Assembly: GCA_042408595.1 (NCBI GenBank)
Contig: JBHOQX010000117.1
Location: forward strand, 1 to 61,815
Direction of reading: 5' to 3'
Length of the DNA: 61,815 nucleotides
Source: JBHOQX01 sp042408595
GTDB taxonomy: Bacteria > Chloroflexota > Chloroflexia > Chloroflexales > Roseiflexaceae
Notes under the pieces: generated by a model
The model's input: the letters and a program-made list of their open reading frames with translations, nothing else
What the model was told of the DNA's origin: nothing
The model's database searches: none
Made by a program: the position numbers and the translations under genes
Shown: positions 9,693 through 18,510 of the stretch, piece after piece
Position numbering within the stretch: the first letter of the stretch is position 1
How the letters are laid out: each line of letters starts with the position of its first letter

Positions 9693-10420
9693 TGGCACCA
9701 CAAACGACAACCGGCGCGCGCCCCCTCAACTGGCCGGCGATGGTCGAGGCCGGGCTGCTTGGCGGCGCGGCGGCCGTCCTGCTGACCAAGGCGCTGCGCG
9801 GCGTGCTGGAGTACTACATCCACCCACGCTACACCCCGCTGGTGATCGTCTGCGGCGTCGTGCTGCTGCTGGTCGCCGCGGCGCGCGCCCGTGCCATCCT
9901 GGGCCCGCCCGAGTCGTTCCGCGGGCGGCGCCTGGCATACCTGGCGCTGCTCGTACCGGTGTTGCTCGGCACCCTCGTGCCGGCGCGGCCGCTGGGCGGC
10001 GGCGCGCTCAGCAGCGGCGCGCTGAACGCGGATGTCGCCGCCGCCCGCCGCGCCGCCGTGTACGACGGGGATACGACCGGCTGGAATCTGCTGCAATGGG
10101 CGACCGCCCTGAGCGTCAGCGACGAGGCGACGCTGGCGGGCAAGCCGGCGGATGTCGTCGGCTTCGTCTACCACGACCCGGCCCGCCCGTTCGAGGGGTT
10201 CTTCGTGGTGCGCTACGTGGTCACCTGCTGCACCGCCGATTCGAACGGCGTCGGACTGCCGGTGGTGTGGAAGGACGGGCCGGCGCTGAAAGCGGACTCG
10301 TGGGTGCGGGTGCGTGCCACGCTTGGCACGGCGACCGTCGGCGGCCGGCCGCAGCCCGCGCTGATCGCCACGGCCGTCGAGCCAGTACCGCAGCCGTCGC
10401 CGCCGTATTTGTATCCGTGA
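9692..10420 (+). CDS. TIGR03943/DUF1980 putative permease subunit
   Basis: The 242-residue partner of the upstream permease starts at an ATG overlapping the upstream TGA (TGATG), which indicates translational coupling. It has N-terminal hydrophobic helices, then a soluble domain with the family motif RYVVTCCTADSNGVGLPV, whose Cys-Cys pair is strongly conserved, and a C-terminal OB-like strand region. The role is taken from the gene pair: a membrane complex of unknown, possibly metal, cargo. Confidence 0.88.
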   Translation: MAPQTTTGARPLNWPAMVEAGLLGGAAAVLLTKALRGVLEYYIHPRYTPLVIVCGVVLLLVAAARARAILGPPESFRGRRLAYLALLVPVLLGTLVPARPLGGGALSSGALNADVAAARRAAVYDGDTTGWNLLQWATALSVSDEATLAGKPADVVGFVYHDPARPFEGFFVVRYVVTCCTADSNGVGLPVVWKDGPALKADSWVRVRATLGTATVGGRPQPALIATAVEPVPQPSPPYLYP

Positions 10421-10450
10421 TCCCGGTACAAGGGTCGCGGCGGCGCGCCT

Positions 10451-10479
10451 GGGCCCGCAAGATCGTCGGCTTGCGGCCC
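10451..10479 (+). terminator. GC hairpin after the permease unit
   Basis: GGGCCCGCAAG and CTTGCGGCCC can pair with one bulge across an 8-nt loop, 30 nt after the stop. There is no T-tract, so intrinsic termination is doubtful. Confidence 0.3.
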
Positions 10480-10557
10480 GCCACCCCCGCCGTGGTGCCG
10501 GCCCCTGCGCCTATCCGACGAATCGATGGGCGAAGCGCGAAATAGCCAGCCATACCT

Positions 10558-10998
10558 ATGTCGCACATGCTGGAAAAGGGAACAGGCAAGGTTGGCCTTT
10601 CACCCTCCGTCCTGCGTCAGAGCTATACCCTGCGCGTTGCGGCGGTCTCGCTGGCGTTGCTGCTGGCGACCGTTGCGGCGGTGGCGTTCGCGCCGCGCGC
10701 CTCGGATGTGGCCGTGGCGGCCCAGGAACCGAACGGCAGCCAGGTGGCGCGGAACACGCCGATCACTATCACCTTCTCGCGCCCGGTCGATCAGCGCTCG
10801 GCGGAGCGTTCGTTTGTGCTCTACCCGCCGGTGCGCGGGCGATTCCAGTGGCGCGATGACCGGACGATGGTCTTTGTGCTCGCCGAGCCGCTCAAGCCAC
10901 GGACGACCTACCGGGTGACGATCCGCTCCGGCCTGCAGGACGCCCGTGGCCGCCCCAACCGCGGCGAGACGAGCTGGCCATTTCGCACGACAGAGTAG
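10558..10998 (+). CDS. Membrane-anchored protein with an Ig-like (Big_5/SbsA-type) domain
   Basis: The 146-residue protein has one N-terminal hydrophobic helix (about 27-47) followed by a single bacterial Ig-like domain of the Big_5 type: PNGSQVARNTPITITFSRPVD, then FVLYPPVRGRFQWRDDRTMVFVLAEPLKPRTTYRVTI. Such domains occur in surface and alpha-2-macroglobulin-like proteins. Here it stands alone, so it is probably an exported structural or adhesive module. The ATG at 10558 or 10567 could be used; neither has a clear ribosome-binding site. Confidence 0.7.
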   Translation: MSHMLEKGTGKVGLSPSVLRQSYTLRVAAVSLALLLATVAAVAFAPRASDVAVAAQEPNGSQVARNTPITITFSRPVDQRSAERSFVLYPPVRGRFQWRDDRTMVFVLAEPLKPRTTYRVTIRSGLQDARGRPNRGETSWPFRTTE

Positions 10999-11062
10999 GC
11001 GCGAGAGGGACAGGCGGTCAGGCATTCAGACGGGCAGACACTCTGCAATCACAAAACGGTCA

Positions 11063-11110
11063 GGTGGTCACCCGGTCACCTTGTCACCGTGTCATCGTGT
11101 CACCGTGTCA
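11063..11110. repeat. Octanucleotide tandem repeat (six units)
   Basis: Six 8-bp units of consensus ccgtgtca run without interruption. The same unit, inverted, forms an array at 26169-26209. The presumed GTG start of the SUMF1-like gene lies inside the last unit. Confidence 0.8.
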
Positions 11111-11914
11111 CCCATAGAACTGCAACTCCCCATCTTTCGCCCCATCCCCGCCGGCAGCTTCCTGATGGGCACGCCGGAGCGCGAGTTGAGTGCGCTGGCG
11201 AAAACCTTCGGCGGCACGCGCGAGTCGTACCGCGAAGAGTCGCCGCAGCACACCGTCGTGCTGCCGGCCTTCGCCATCGCCGCGACGCCGGTGACGAACG
11301 GCCTGTATGCCGCGTTTGTCGCCGCGGGCGGGGCGCGTCCCCCCAGCCATTGGCGCGGCCCCGAGCCGCCAGCCGCGCTGCGCGACCATCCGGTGATGGG
11401 TGTCGCTTGGGAGGAGGCGCAGGCGTTTTGCGCCTGGCTGTCACAGCAGATGGTGAGCGATGGGCAGCGGGCGACAGAACCGGGCGCGGCGCTCATAGGC
11501 CGCCCATCACCGATCATCTACCGCCTTCCGACCGAAGCGGAATGGGAGCGAGCGGCGCGTGGCACGGACGGGCGGATGTATCCGTGGGGCGATTGGGCAG
11601 AGGGCCGGGCGAACACCCGCGACGGCGGCCCCGGCGCGACGACGCCGGTCGGCGCATACCCGGCCGGCGCGAGCCCGGAGGGTTGCCTGGACATGGCCGG
11701 GAACGTCTGGGAGTGGACCGCCTCGCTCGACGCGCCATACCCCTATCGGCCGGACGACGGCCGCGAGGACCCTGCCGCGCCGGGCCGCCGCATCCTGCGC
11801 GGCGGCTGCTATGCCAACCCACGCGGCTACGCCCGCTGTGCCTGCCGCTTCCGCCTGCCACCGTCGATGCGCAATGAGTTCCTCGGCTTTCGACTGGCGT
11901 TTACGCCGGCATAA
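11105..11914 (+). CDS. SUMF1 / formylglycine-generating-enzyme-like protein
   Basis: The 269-residue protein covers a complete FGE-sulfatase fold: GSFLMGTPERE near the start, YRLPTEAEWERAARG, MYPWGD, GCLDMAGNVWEWTAS, and ILRGGCYANP to FLGFRLAF at the end. In authentic formylglycine-generating enzymes a pair of cysteines in the RGG-C-terminal stretch is catalytic. Here that stretch reads RGGCYANPRGYARCACRF and does not obviously keep the pair, so sulfatase maturation is not assured and a general SUMF1-like role is safer. GTG 11105 is the last start candidate before the domain; no ribosome-binding site is seen and the start is uncertain. Confidence 0.8.
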   Translation: MSPIELQLPIFRPIPAGSFLMGTPERELSALAKTFGGTRESYREESPQHTVVLPAFAIAATPVTNGLYAAFVAAGGARPPSHWRGPEPPAALRDHPVMGVAWEEAQAFCAWLSQQMVSDGQRATEPGAALIGRPSPIIYRLPTEAEWERAARGTDGRMYPWGDWAEGRANTRDGGPGATTPVGAYPAGASPEGCLDMAGNVWEWTASLDAPYPYRPDDGREDPAAPGRRILRGGCYANPRGYARCACRFRLPPSMRNEFLGFRLAFTPA

Positions 11915-12365
11915 AGCAGGAGGATACAGGAGGCGGACCGCAACGCGGGCGACTGGTGTGTTGTCGCATGGTGCTGCGCGCCATCTCTTTCCCCTACCCC
12001 CTCGCTCGTGTACAGATTAAGGGGCGGATAGATCACGTGGGTGACAGGCGGTTGTGCGCGTGGTGGCGGGCGCCGTGCCACCCGCCCGTCTCCCTCACCG
12101 CGTGCGAGGAGAGGGCCGCGGGGGTAGGTGTGCTGGCGGCTGGTAAGCGCCAAAAACCCGACCCGGAAGGAAGAAGGCGAGGATCTGCGCATCAGCGCCC
12201 CCCGAACCAACCGAAACTCATCGAGGATCGCGAGACCGCCACTTCCGCTTCGGGGACGACCGCGGCCGGTCAAAAAAACCCCTAAGAGCATAATGAGAAC
12301 CGGTACGCTCTACATCATATCTGAACATCACCTGGCTATAATGGTATGGCTGAGGAGCGACAGCC
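11915..12365. other. Intergenic region upstream of the response regulator
   Basis: 450 bp without a supportable gene. It contains GC-rich snippets able to pair (ccctcaccgcg with gcgaggagaggg near 12090-12115), then an AT-richer 80 bp leading to the promoter at 12337. Confidence 0.5.
12337..12342 (+). promoter_or_regulatory. -10 element of the two-component operon
   Basis: A perfect TATAAT lies 23 nt ahead of the ATG, with GAGGAG (12352-12357) between them as ribosome-binding site. No clear -35. Confidence 0.5.
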
Positions 12366-13073
12366 ATGCCTGCCACGATACTGCTTGTCGATGACCACGC
12401 CAATCTGCGGATGCTCGTGCAGGAGTACCTGGGCGAGCAGGGCTACCGCGTCCTGACGGCGGCGGATGGCCTTGAGGCGCTGCGGCTGGCGCGGGCCGAG
12501 AGCCCCGACCTCATCCTGCTCGACGTCATGATGCCGGCTATGGACGGTTTCGAGTTCCTCCAAACCTTCCGGCGCGAGCGCAGCGTGCCGGTCATTCTGC
12601 TGACCGCGCGCATCGCCGAATCGGACAAGGTCGCCGGGCTGGATCTCGGCGCGGACGATTATGTCACTAAGCCGTTTGGGATGCAGGAATTGCTCGCGCG
12701 CGTGCGGGCGGTGCTGCGCCGCGCCGCGCCGGGAGGCATGCCAGGGGTGACCTATCGCCTGGGGCCGCTGGCGCTCAACCGCGAGACGCGCATGGTCACG
12801 CTGGGCGGCCATCCTGTCGCGCTGACGCCATCCGAGTTTGAGCTGCTCGCGGCCTTGCTGGAAACGCCGGGGCGCGTCTTCTCGCGCGATACGCTGCTCG
12901 AGCGCCTGCAAGGCAACGACTACAGCGGCGTCGAGCGGACGATCGACGTGCATATCCGCAATCTGCGGCGCAAACTGGAGCCCGACCCCGCCGCGCCACG
13001 CTACATCCGTACGGTCTTCGCAGTTGGCTACCGCGCCGCGACAGAGCAGGAACTAGCGGAAGCAGCAGTGTAA
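12366..13073 (+). CDS. OmpR/PhoB-family response regulator
   Basis: The 235-residue protein has a receiver domain (acidic pair Asp9-Asp10, phosphoacceptor Asp53 in LILLDVMMP, Thr80, Lys102 in TKPF) and a C-terminal winged helix (LTPSEFELLAALLETPGRVFSRDTLLERL, then VERTIDVHIRNLRRKL and the VGYR beta-hairpin). It should bind DNA when phosphorylated by the kinase encoded next. The two genes overlap by one base (TAATG), so they are co-translated. The stimulus is unknown. Confidence 0.95.
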   Translation: MPATILLVDDHANLRMLVQEYLGEQGYRVLTAADGLEALRLARAESPDLILLDVMMPAMDGFEFLQTFRRERSVPVILLTARIAESDKVAGLDLGADDYVTKPFGMQELLARVRAVLRRAAPGGMPGVTYRLGPLALNRETRMVTLGGHPVALTPSEFELLAALLETPGRVFSRDTLLERLQGNDYSGVERTIDVHIRNLRRKLEPDPAAPRYIRTVFAVGYRAATEQELAEAAV

Positions 13074-14584
13074 TGCGTTCCCTGACGATCAAGCTGGTGC
13101 TCGCCTTCCTGGTGGCAAGCGTCAGCGGTGTGCTGGTGGCGGCGGTGCTCGTCCGCCAGTTCGTCGCCCGCGAGTTCGACGACTATGTGATGACGCGCCA
13201 GCGGGCGCTGTTTATCAGCGATGTCGCCAGCTTCTACCGCGCCACCGGCTCGTGGAACGGCGTGGAGCAGGCAGTGCGTCCCTTCACGGTGCGGCTGGCC
13301 GGGTCGCCTCCATCGCTCCCGCCCCGACCGCCCGAGAACCGCCCGGGCCGCTTTGTGCTGGTCGATACCGGAGGCAACGTGCTGATCCCCGCCGGGCCGT
13401 ACCACGCCGGCCAGCGCGTGCCACCGCCCGATCTCGCCGGCGGCGTGCAGGTGCTGGTGGATGGGCGGGCGGTCGGCACGGTGCTGACGCCGAACCCGGG
13501 GATCTTCCGCGAGTTAGCCGAACGCCTGTACCTTGCACGCACCGACCGGGCGCTGATCCTCGCGGCGGCGCTGGCCGGAGGTGTGGCCGCGGTGTTGGCG
13601 CTCCTGCTGGCGCGTGTCATCACGCGGCCACTGCGCGAACTGACAGCCGCTGCGGGGAAGGTCGCGTCCGGCGACCTGACGCAGCGCGTGCCGGTGCGCT
13701 CCTCCGACGAGCTTGGCACGCTGGCGGCCCAGTTCAACCGCATGAGCGCCGACCTGGGCCGCGCACTCGAGCTGCGCCGCCAGATGACCGCCGATATCGC
13801 CCACGACCTGCGCACGCCGCTGACGGTGATCGCTGGCTATCTGGAGGCAATGCGTGATCGGGTGCTCGCGCCGACGCCCGAGCGCCTCGGCGCGATGCAC
13901 GACGAGACACAGGCGCTGCTGCATCTGGTCGAGGATCTGCATCTTCTCTCGCTGGCGGATGCCGGCGAGCTGCGGCTCGCCCGGCAGCCAGTTGCGCCGC
14001 GCGCCCTGCTCGAACGGGTCGTGGAGACCTACCGGCACGCGGCGGAGCAGGCCGGCATAGCGCTCACCATCGCCGCGGACGCGAGGGTGCCCGGTATCCT
14101 GGTGGACATCGAACAGATGGTGCGCGTGCTGGGGAACTTGGTGAGCAACGCGCTGCGCCACACGCCGCCGGGCGGGCAGGTGACGCTGGAGGCGGCCGTG
14201 AAAGACGGCGGGAAAGGGCAACCGGACGCAGCGAATGGCACGCCACCCTCCGCGTCTCTCAGCCAGCGGTCGCTCCCCATTCTGCTCCGCGTGCGCGACA
14301 CGGGCGAAGGGATCGCCCCGGAGCACCTGCCCGGCATCTTCGAGCGCTTCTACCGCGCCGACACCTCGCGCCAGCAGGCGACCGGCGGCTCCGGGCTGGG
14401 CCTGGCGATCGTGCGATCGATCGTCGAGGCGCACGGCGGGCAGGTCAGCGTCGAGAGCGCGCCGGGGCGGGGCGCGACCTTTACGATCGCCCTGCCGGGC
14501 GCGTCAGGCGTTGACGTCGATGACAACACGGCCCTGCACCCGTCCGGCGAGAATCTCGCCAGCCAGACCGGGCACCGCGGCTAG
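13073..14584 (+). CDS. Sensor histidine kinase
   Basis: This 503-residue kinase is membrane-bound: TM1 at about 5-26, an extracytoplasmic segment of about 130 residues with a Pro-rich stretch, TM2 near 160-184, HAMP, then HisKA with the phosphoacceptor near residue 244 (DIAHDLRTPLTVIAGY) and an intact ATP-binding domain (NLVSNALRHTPPGG, DTGEGIAPEHLPGIFERFYR, GGSGLGLAIV). The catalytic domain ends at TIALPGA; the last 26 residues are encoded antisense to the end of the convergent oxidoreductase gene and look like read-through tail. Partner of the regulator at 12366. Confidence 0.95.
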   Translation: MRSLTIKLVLAFLVASVSGVLVAAVLVRQFVAREFDDYVMTRQRALFISDVASFYRATGSWNGVEQAVRPFTVRLAGSPPSLPPRPPENRPGRFVLVDTGGNVLIPAGPYHAGQRVPPPDLAGGVQVLVDGRAVGTVLTPNPGIFRELAERLYLARTDRALILAAALAGGVAAVLALLLARVITRPLRELTAAAGKVASGDLTQRVPVRSSDELGTLAAQFNRMSADLGRALELRRQMTADIAHDLRTPLTVIAGYLEAMRDRVLAPTPERLGAMHDETQALLHLVEDLHLLSLADAGELRLARQPVAPRALLERVVETYRHAAEQAGIALTIAADARVPGILVDIEQMVRVLGNLVSNALRHTPPGGQVTLEAAVKDGGKGQPDAANGTPPSASLSQRSLPILLRVRDTGEGIAPEHLPGIFERFYRADTSRQQATGGSGLGLAIVRSIVEAHGGQVSVESAPGRGATFTIALPGASGVDVDDNTALHPSGENLASQTGHRG

Positions 14585-15499
14585 CGGCACGACGCGCGTC
14601 ATCCGGTCGAGCGCTGCCGCCGGCAGGTCGCGCGCCAGCCGCTCCCAGGCGGCGATCCGCCGCTCGGTCGGGACAGCCACCGAGTTGATGCCGAGCAGGT
14701 TGACCCCACGGAGGATGAAGGGGAAGACGGTCGTGTTGAGCGCGGCGCCGCCGGCGTTGCCGCAGGCCGCCACGCTCGTGTTGGCGGCCATCGCACGCAG
14801 CGCACCCGCCAGCACATCGCCGCCCACGGTGTCCACCGCCGCGCCCCAGCGCTCGCTCTCCAGCGGCTTGCCCGGCGCGGTCAGCTCCGCCCGGTCAACG
14901 AACTGCCGAGCGCCGAGCTCGCGCAGATAGCCATGAGCCTCCGCCCGCCCGGTGGACGCGGTGACGTTGTAGCCGAGGTTGGCGAGCAGCGCGACGGCGA
15001 TGCTGCCAACCCCGCCGGCCGCGCCGGTGACGAGCACTTCGCGCGTGACGGACTGCAAGCCGTGCTCCTCGAGGGCCATGACGCAGAGCATCGCGGTGAA
15101 TCCCGCTGTGCCGATCGCCATCGCCTGCTGAAGGCTCAGCCCGGCGGGCAGCGGCACGAGCCAGTCGGCCTTGACCCGCGCCATGGTCGCGTACCCGCCC
15201 CAGTGCCATTCGCCAGCGCCCCAGCCGGTCAGCACCACGGCATCGCCCGGCTGGTAGGCCGCCGAGCGCGACTCGACCACGGTGCCAGCGAAGTCGATGC
15301 CGGGCACCATCGGGTAGGCCCGCACCACCCGGCCCTGCCCGGTCAGTGCGAGGCCGTCCTTGTAGTTCAGGTCGGAGTAGGCGATAGCCACCAGCACATC
15401 GCCCTCCGGGAGCGCGCTCCGCGGCAGGTCGCGCAGGCTGGCCTGAACGCCGCCGGCGGATTGCTCCAGCAGCAGCGCGCGGAATGTCTCTTCGCTCAT
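14504..15499 (-). CDS. acuI: Acryloyl-CoA reductase-type quinone oxidoreductase (AcuI/YhdH family)
   Basis: This 331-residue zinc-independent medium-chain dehydrogenase has an N-terminal GroES-like fold (SDLNYKDGLALTGQGRVVRAYPMVPGIDFAGTV) and a Rossmann domain with VTGAAGGVGSIAVALLANLGY. The sequence pattern is that of the AcuI/YhdH/YhfP group, which reduces acryloyl-CoA to propionyl-CoA with NADPH. A propionyl-CoA-related role would fit the acyl-CoA mutase at 20295. The ATG at 15499 follows a TATACT promoter; the longer frame upstream is rejected. Its 3' end overlaps the convergent kinase gene by 81 bp. Confidence 0.88.
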   Translation of the reverse strand: MSEETFRALLLEQSAGGVQASLRDLPRSALPEGDVLVAIAYSDLNYKDGLALTGQGRVVRAYPMVPGIDFAGTVVESRSAAYQPGDAVVLTGWGAGEWHWGGYATMARVKADWLVPLPAGLSLQQAMAIGTAGFTAMLCVMALEEHGLQSVTREVLVTGAAGGVGSIAVALLANLGYNVTASTGRAEAHGYLRELGARQFVDRAELTAPGKPLESERWGAAVDTVGGDVLAGALRAMAANTSVAACGNAGGAALNTTVFPFILRGVNLLGINSVAVPTERRIAAWERLARDLPAAALDRMTRVVPLAAVPGLAGEILAGRVQGRVVIDVNA

Positions 15500-15574
15500 G
15501 GACCTGTCTCGCCGGGGTGGCATGCGAACCACGGAGCCGCCCGGCGTGCTGACAACCGTGCCTGTCTGGAGAGA

Positions 15575-15580
15575 AGTATA
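15575..15580 (-). promoter_or_regulatory. Extended -10 promoter of acuI-like gene
   Basis: On the minus strand TGGTATACT forms a TGn-extended -10 about 75 nt before the ATG at 15499. Confidence 0.5.
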
Positions 15581-15654
15581 CCACGCGCTGCCCATGCCTC
15601 GCCCCGAGCCCGGCAAGGGACGGCGGAGAGCGGGCGACCCGCGGCTGTGGCGGG

Positions 15655-15828
15655 CTATGGAGCCTTTTTGTGCGGGTCCGTTGTGTCCTGCGGCGTGTCG
15701 CGCACGGCTCGGCGGAAATCGCGGATCGCTTCGCCGAGCGCCCGCCCGGCCCCGGCCAGGCGCGCCGGCCCGAACAGAATGATGATGATCGCCAGAATGA
15801 TCAGCAGCTCAGGGATGCCGATGTCCAT
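15655..15828 (-). CDS. tatA: Sec-independent translocase subunit TatA
   Basis: The 57-residue protein has the TatA/B plan: a short N-terminal hydrophobic helix (IPELLIILAIIIILFGPARL) containing the FGP hinge, followed by an amphipathic helix (AGAGRALGEAIRDFRRAV) and a charged tail ending HKKAP. TatA forms the pore of the twin-arginine export system with TatC, which is not in this window. ATG 15828 is chosen because GAGG stands 5 nt upstream and TatA proteins begin right before the hydrophobic helix. Confidence 0.92.
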   Translation of the reverse strand: MDIGIPELLIILAIIIILFGPARLAGAGRALGEAIRDFRRAVRDTPQDTTDPHKKAP

Positions 15829-15996
15829 GGTCGCCTCGGTCGCGTCGAACGTGCGCTGTCCCACGACAGGCATCGCTGATAGGAAGAGAGTGTGCGTCAG
15901 AAACCCGGCGCGGTACAGGATTCCATCAGCGCTGCCGCCCAACCATACGATACCACAGCAAGGTAAGAATCGGATGAGCGGCGGATAAGAGCCGGC

Positions 15997-17433
15997 TTAC
16001 GCCGGCGGGATCTGGATCACTTTGAGGAAATTGGTGCTGCCCTGCATAGCGATCGGATGCCCCCCGGTCATCACCACCATGTCGCCGGGGCTGGCGATGC
16101 CGTGCGCCACGCATTCGTGGCAGACGTGATCGCTCAGGTCGTCGAGGCGGTCGAACATACCGCACAGCACCGGCGTCACACCCCAGACCAGGCTGAGCCG
16201 GTGGTAGGTGTGAACATTCGGCGTCAGGGCATAGATCGGCACGGCGGGCCGCAGGCGCGCGACCTGCTGGGCCGTCCGGCCGCTCATGGTGAAGGCCACG
16301 ACGGCGCGCACATCAAGCGCGTCCACGATCGCGCAGGCCGCGGCGCTGATCGCGCCCGCCAGGTCGTCCGCCTCGTCGATCCGTTTCAAGGTCCGCGCGG
16401 TATCGGCGCGGGGCAGATCGCTGGCTTCGGTCGTCGTCGCGATGATATCCATCCAGCGCACCGCCTCCACCGGGTACTGGCCGTTGGCGGTTTCGGCGCT
16501 GGTCATCACAGCGTCGGTGCCGTCGAGGATGGCGTTGGCGACATCGCTCACCTCGGCGCGGGTCGGGCGCGGCTCGTGCGTCATCGATTCGATCATCTGT
16601 GTCGCAGTGATCACCGGCTTGCCCGCCCGGTTGCAGGCGGCGATCAATTTCTTCTGCACCACCGGCACCTGGTCGAGTGGGAGCTCCACGCCCAGGTCGC
16701 CACGCGCGACCATAATCCCATCCGCCGCCTCGATGATCTGGTCGATCTCGGTCAGCGCCTCGGGCTTTTCGATCTTGGCGATCACCGGCGTCTGCTTGCC
16801 GGCGGCGGCGATCAGGTTTTTGCAGACATGCACATCGGCGGCGCGGCGGACGAACGACAGCGCGATCCAATCCACATCGTGCTCCAGGCCGAAGCGCAGG
16901 TCTTCGATATCCTTCTCGGTGAGCGCGGGGGTGCTCACCCGTACGCCCGGCAGATTGATGCCGACCTTCTGGCGCAGCATCCCCCCATTGACCACCTGGG
17001 TGATCACTTCTTTCGCCGTCGTGCTGAGGACGCGCAGCTCGATCGTGCCGTCCTGCAGCAGCACGCGGTCGCCCGGCTTGCAATCGTGGGCAAGGGCGCT
17101 GTAGGTCGTGCCGACGATCTCGGCGGTGCCTTCATCAAGCGGTTCGGTTATAATAATGAAGCGCTGGCCTGGGCGAAGCTCGACCGGCTGCGCGCCGCGC
17201 AGCGCGCCGATCCGGATCTTCGGCCCCTGCAGATCCTGCAGGATGGCGAGCGGGCGGTCTTTCTCGGCGGCCAGCTCGCGTAGCATACGGATCGTGACGC
17301 TGTGTGCCTCGTGGGTGCCGTGCGAGAAGTTCAGCCGGGCGACGTTCATGCCGGCATCGAGCATCTGGGACAGGATTTCGCGTGTACTGCAGGTCGGCCC
17401 GATCGTGTTGACGATCTTGGTGCTGCGTCTCAC
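15997..17433 (-). CDS. pyk: Pyruvate kinase
   Basis: The 478-residue enzyme transfers phosphate from PEP to ADP at the end of glycolysis. Motifs present: TKIVNTIGPTCSTREIL at the N-terminus, ARLNFSHGTHEAH, KIEKPEALTEIDQIIEAADGIMVARGDLGVELP, and VITATQMIESMTHEPRPTRAEVSDVANAILDGTDAVMTSAETA. The C-terminal allosteric domain includes TMSGRTAQQVARLRP. The start codon is GTG with GGGGAG upstream. There is no C-terminal PEP-utiliser extension. Confidence 0.97.
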   Translation of the reverse strand: MRRSTKIVNTIGPTCSTREILSQMLDAGMNVARLNFSHGTHEAHSVTIRMLRELAAEKDRPLAILQDLQGPKIRIGALRGAQPVELRPGQRFIIITEPLDEGTAEIVGTTYSALAHDCKPGDRVLLQDGTIELRVLSTTAKEVITQVVNGGMLRQKVGINLPGVRVSTPALTEKDIEDLRFGLEHDVDWIALSFVRRAADVHVCKNLIAAAGKQTPVIAKIEKPEALTEIDQIIEAADGIMVARGDLGVELPLDQVPVVQKKLIAACNRAGKPVITATQMIESMTHEPRPTRAEVSDVANAILDGTDAVMTSAETANGQYPVEAVRWMDIIATTTEASDLPRADTARTLKRIDEADDLAGAISAAACAIVDALDVRAVVAFTMSGRTAQQVARLRPAVPIYALTPNVHTYHRLSLVWGVTPVLCGMFDRLDDLSDHVCHECVAHGIASPGDMVVMTGGHPIAMQGSTNFLKVIQIPPA

Positions 17434-17508
17434 GGCGTTCTCCCCTGGCTAAAGATGCGTCCAGGCGCGATACCGCGCCCCGATCGATCCCCGAGGCCGC
17501 CCATCGCC

Positions 17509-18141
17509 TCACGGCCCGACCGTCACCTGCGCGGCGATCTTGTCGAAGAGCGACGGCCCGATCCCCTTGACGTTCTTCAGCTCCTCGACCGACGTGAACG
17601 GCCCGTTCGCATCGCGGTATTCGACGATCTTCCGGGCAGTAGTCTGCCCGACCCCGTCGAGCGCCTCCAGCGCGTCTGCGCTCGCTGTGTTCAGATCGAC
17701 GAGCGCCGGGCCGGCACCCGCGCCTGTCGCCGCCGCCCGGCCCTCGCCGAGCCGCGGGATGTGCAATTGTTGCCCATCCTTCAGCCGCGCCGCCAGGTTC
17801 ACCTGCTCCGCGTCCGCATCCGGCGCAAGGCCGCCCGCGGCAACAACCAGGTCCTTGACCCGGGCATCCGCCGGCAGTTCGTAGACATCGGGCGCGCGCA
17901 CCGCGCCGGTGATGTAGACGACCAGCCGCGCCGGCGCCGCGCCCGGCGCCGTGGCCTCCTCCAGCGGCATGCCCGACTCAGCCGGCGCCGTGTCCGCCGG
18001 GTGGTCCGCCGCCATCGCCTGGGGCGCCGGGCGCGGCGCGAATGTCCAGCCGAGCAGGAGCACCGCGCCGACGAAGCACGCCAGCGCGGCGAGGAGCCGC
18101 GCCCGCTGCGCAAGTGCGTGAGGAGAGAACCACCGATTCAT
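17509..18141 (-). CDS. comEA: ComEA-type DNA-binding competence protein
   Basis: The 210-residue membrane-anchored protein has one N-terminal helix (about 16-35), a linker, an SLBB domain (VVYITGAVRAPDVYELPADARVKDLVVAAGGL to LKDGQQLHIPR) and a C-terminal helix-hairpin-helix pair (VDLNTASADALEALDGVGQTTARKIVEYR, FTSVEELKNVKGIGPSLFDKI). ComEA binds incoming DNA outside the membrane during natural transformation. No comEC is adjacent. The ATG at 18141 is preferred over 18180 because a CATAAT -10-like element (18157-18162) lies between them. Confidence 0.9.
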   Translation of the reverse strand: MNRWFSPHALAQRARLLAALACFVGAVLLLGWTFAPRPAPQAMAADHPADTAPAESGMPLEEATAPGAAPARLVVYITGAVRAPDVYELPADARVKDLVVAAGGLAPDADAEQVNLAARLKDGQQLHIPRLGEGRAAATGAGAGPALVDLNTASADALEALDGVGQTTARKIVEYRDANGPFTSVEELKNVKGIGPSLFDKIAAQVTVGP

Positions 18142-18510
18142 GCGTTGCCTGCCTTCATTATGACAGAAAGACCGCGCCATCGCAAGGCTACGATCAAGTC
18201 TAGCAGGCAGGGATTACCAGTTTCCGGCGCATGTCGGCGCCGCAGGCCGCCCCGCTCTATGCGGCGATCAGCGCTGCGATGCTGCTGGTGGGGCTTGTAT
18301 CTGCTCCAAGCGCGTTCCGCGCAGGGGCAAGGGGCCGGGGTATGCGCCGTGCCGCCCAGTACGCCTGCTCTCTTCCCGAGTAACTCGCCTGGAACAGCAC
18401 AGGCGGGGGCGGGCGAAGGGCGAATGACCAACGGCGGACGTCAGTGCTGCTCGCCGGAGGCGTGTTGGATTGCAGAGGCCCTGCTATCGTCGTTCGTCTT
18501 CCGTCGGTGA
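18142..18510. other. Intergenic region without a supported gene
   Basis: The comEA promoter candidate is at 18157-18162 (minus strand). The remainder contains a 50-codon plus-strand frame at 18231-18383 with no ribosome-binding site and no recognisable content, plus short-period repeats near 18420-18500. Confidence 0.5.

Noticed and set aside
10451..10479. Strong terminator after the permease unit
   Set aside because: The stem has a bulge and no T-tract; kept only as a low-confidence hairpin.
18231..18383. A 50-codon plus-strand frame with a short hydrophobic stretch
   Set aside because: No ribosome-binding site or recognisable content; chance frames of this size are common at this GC.
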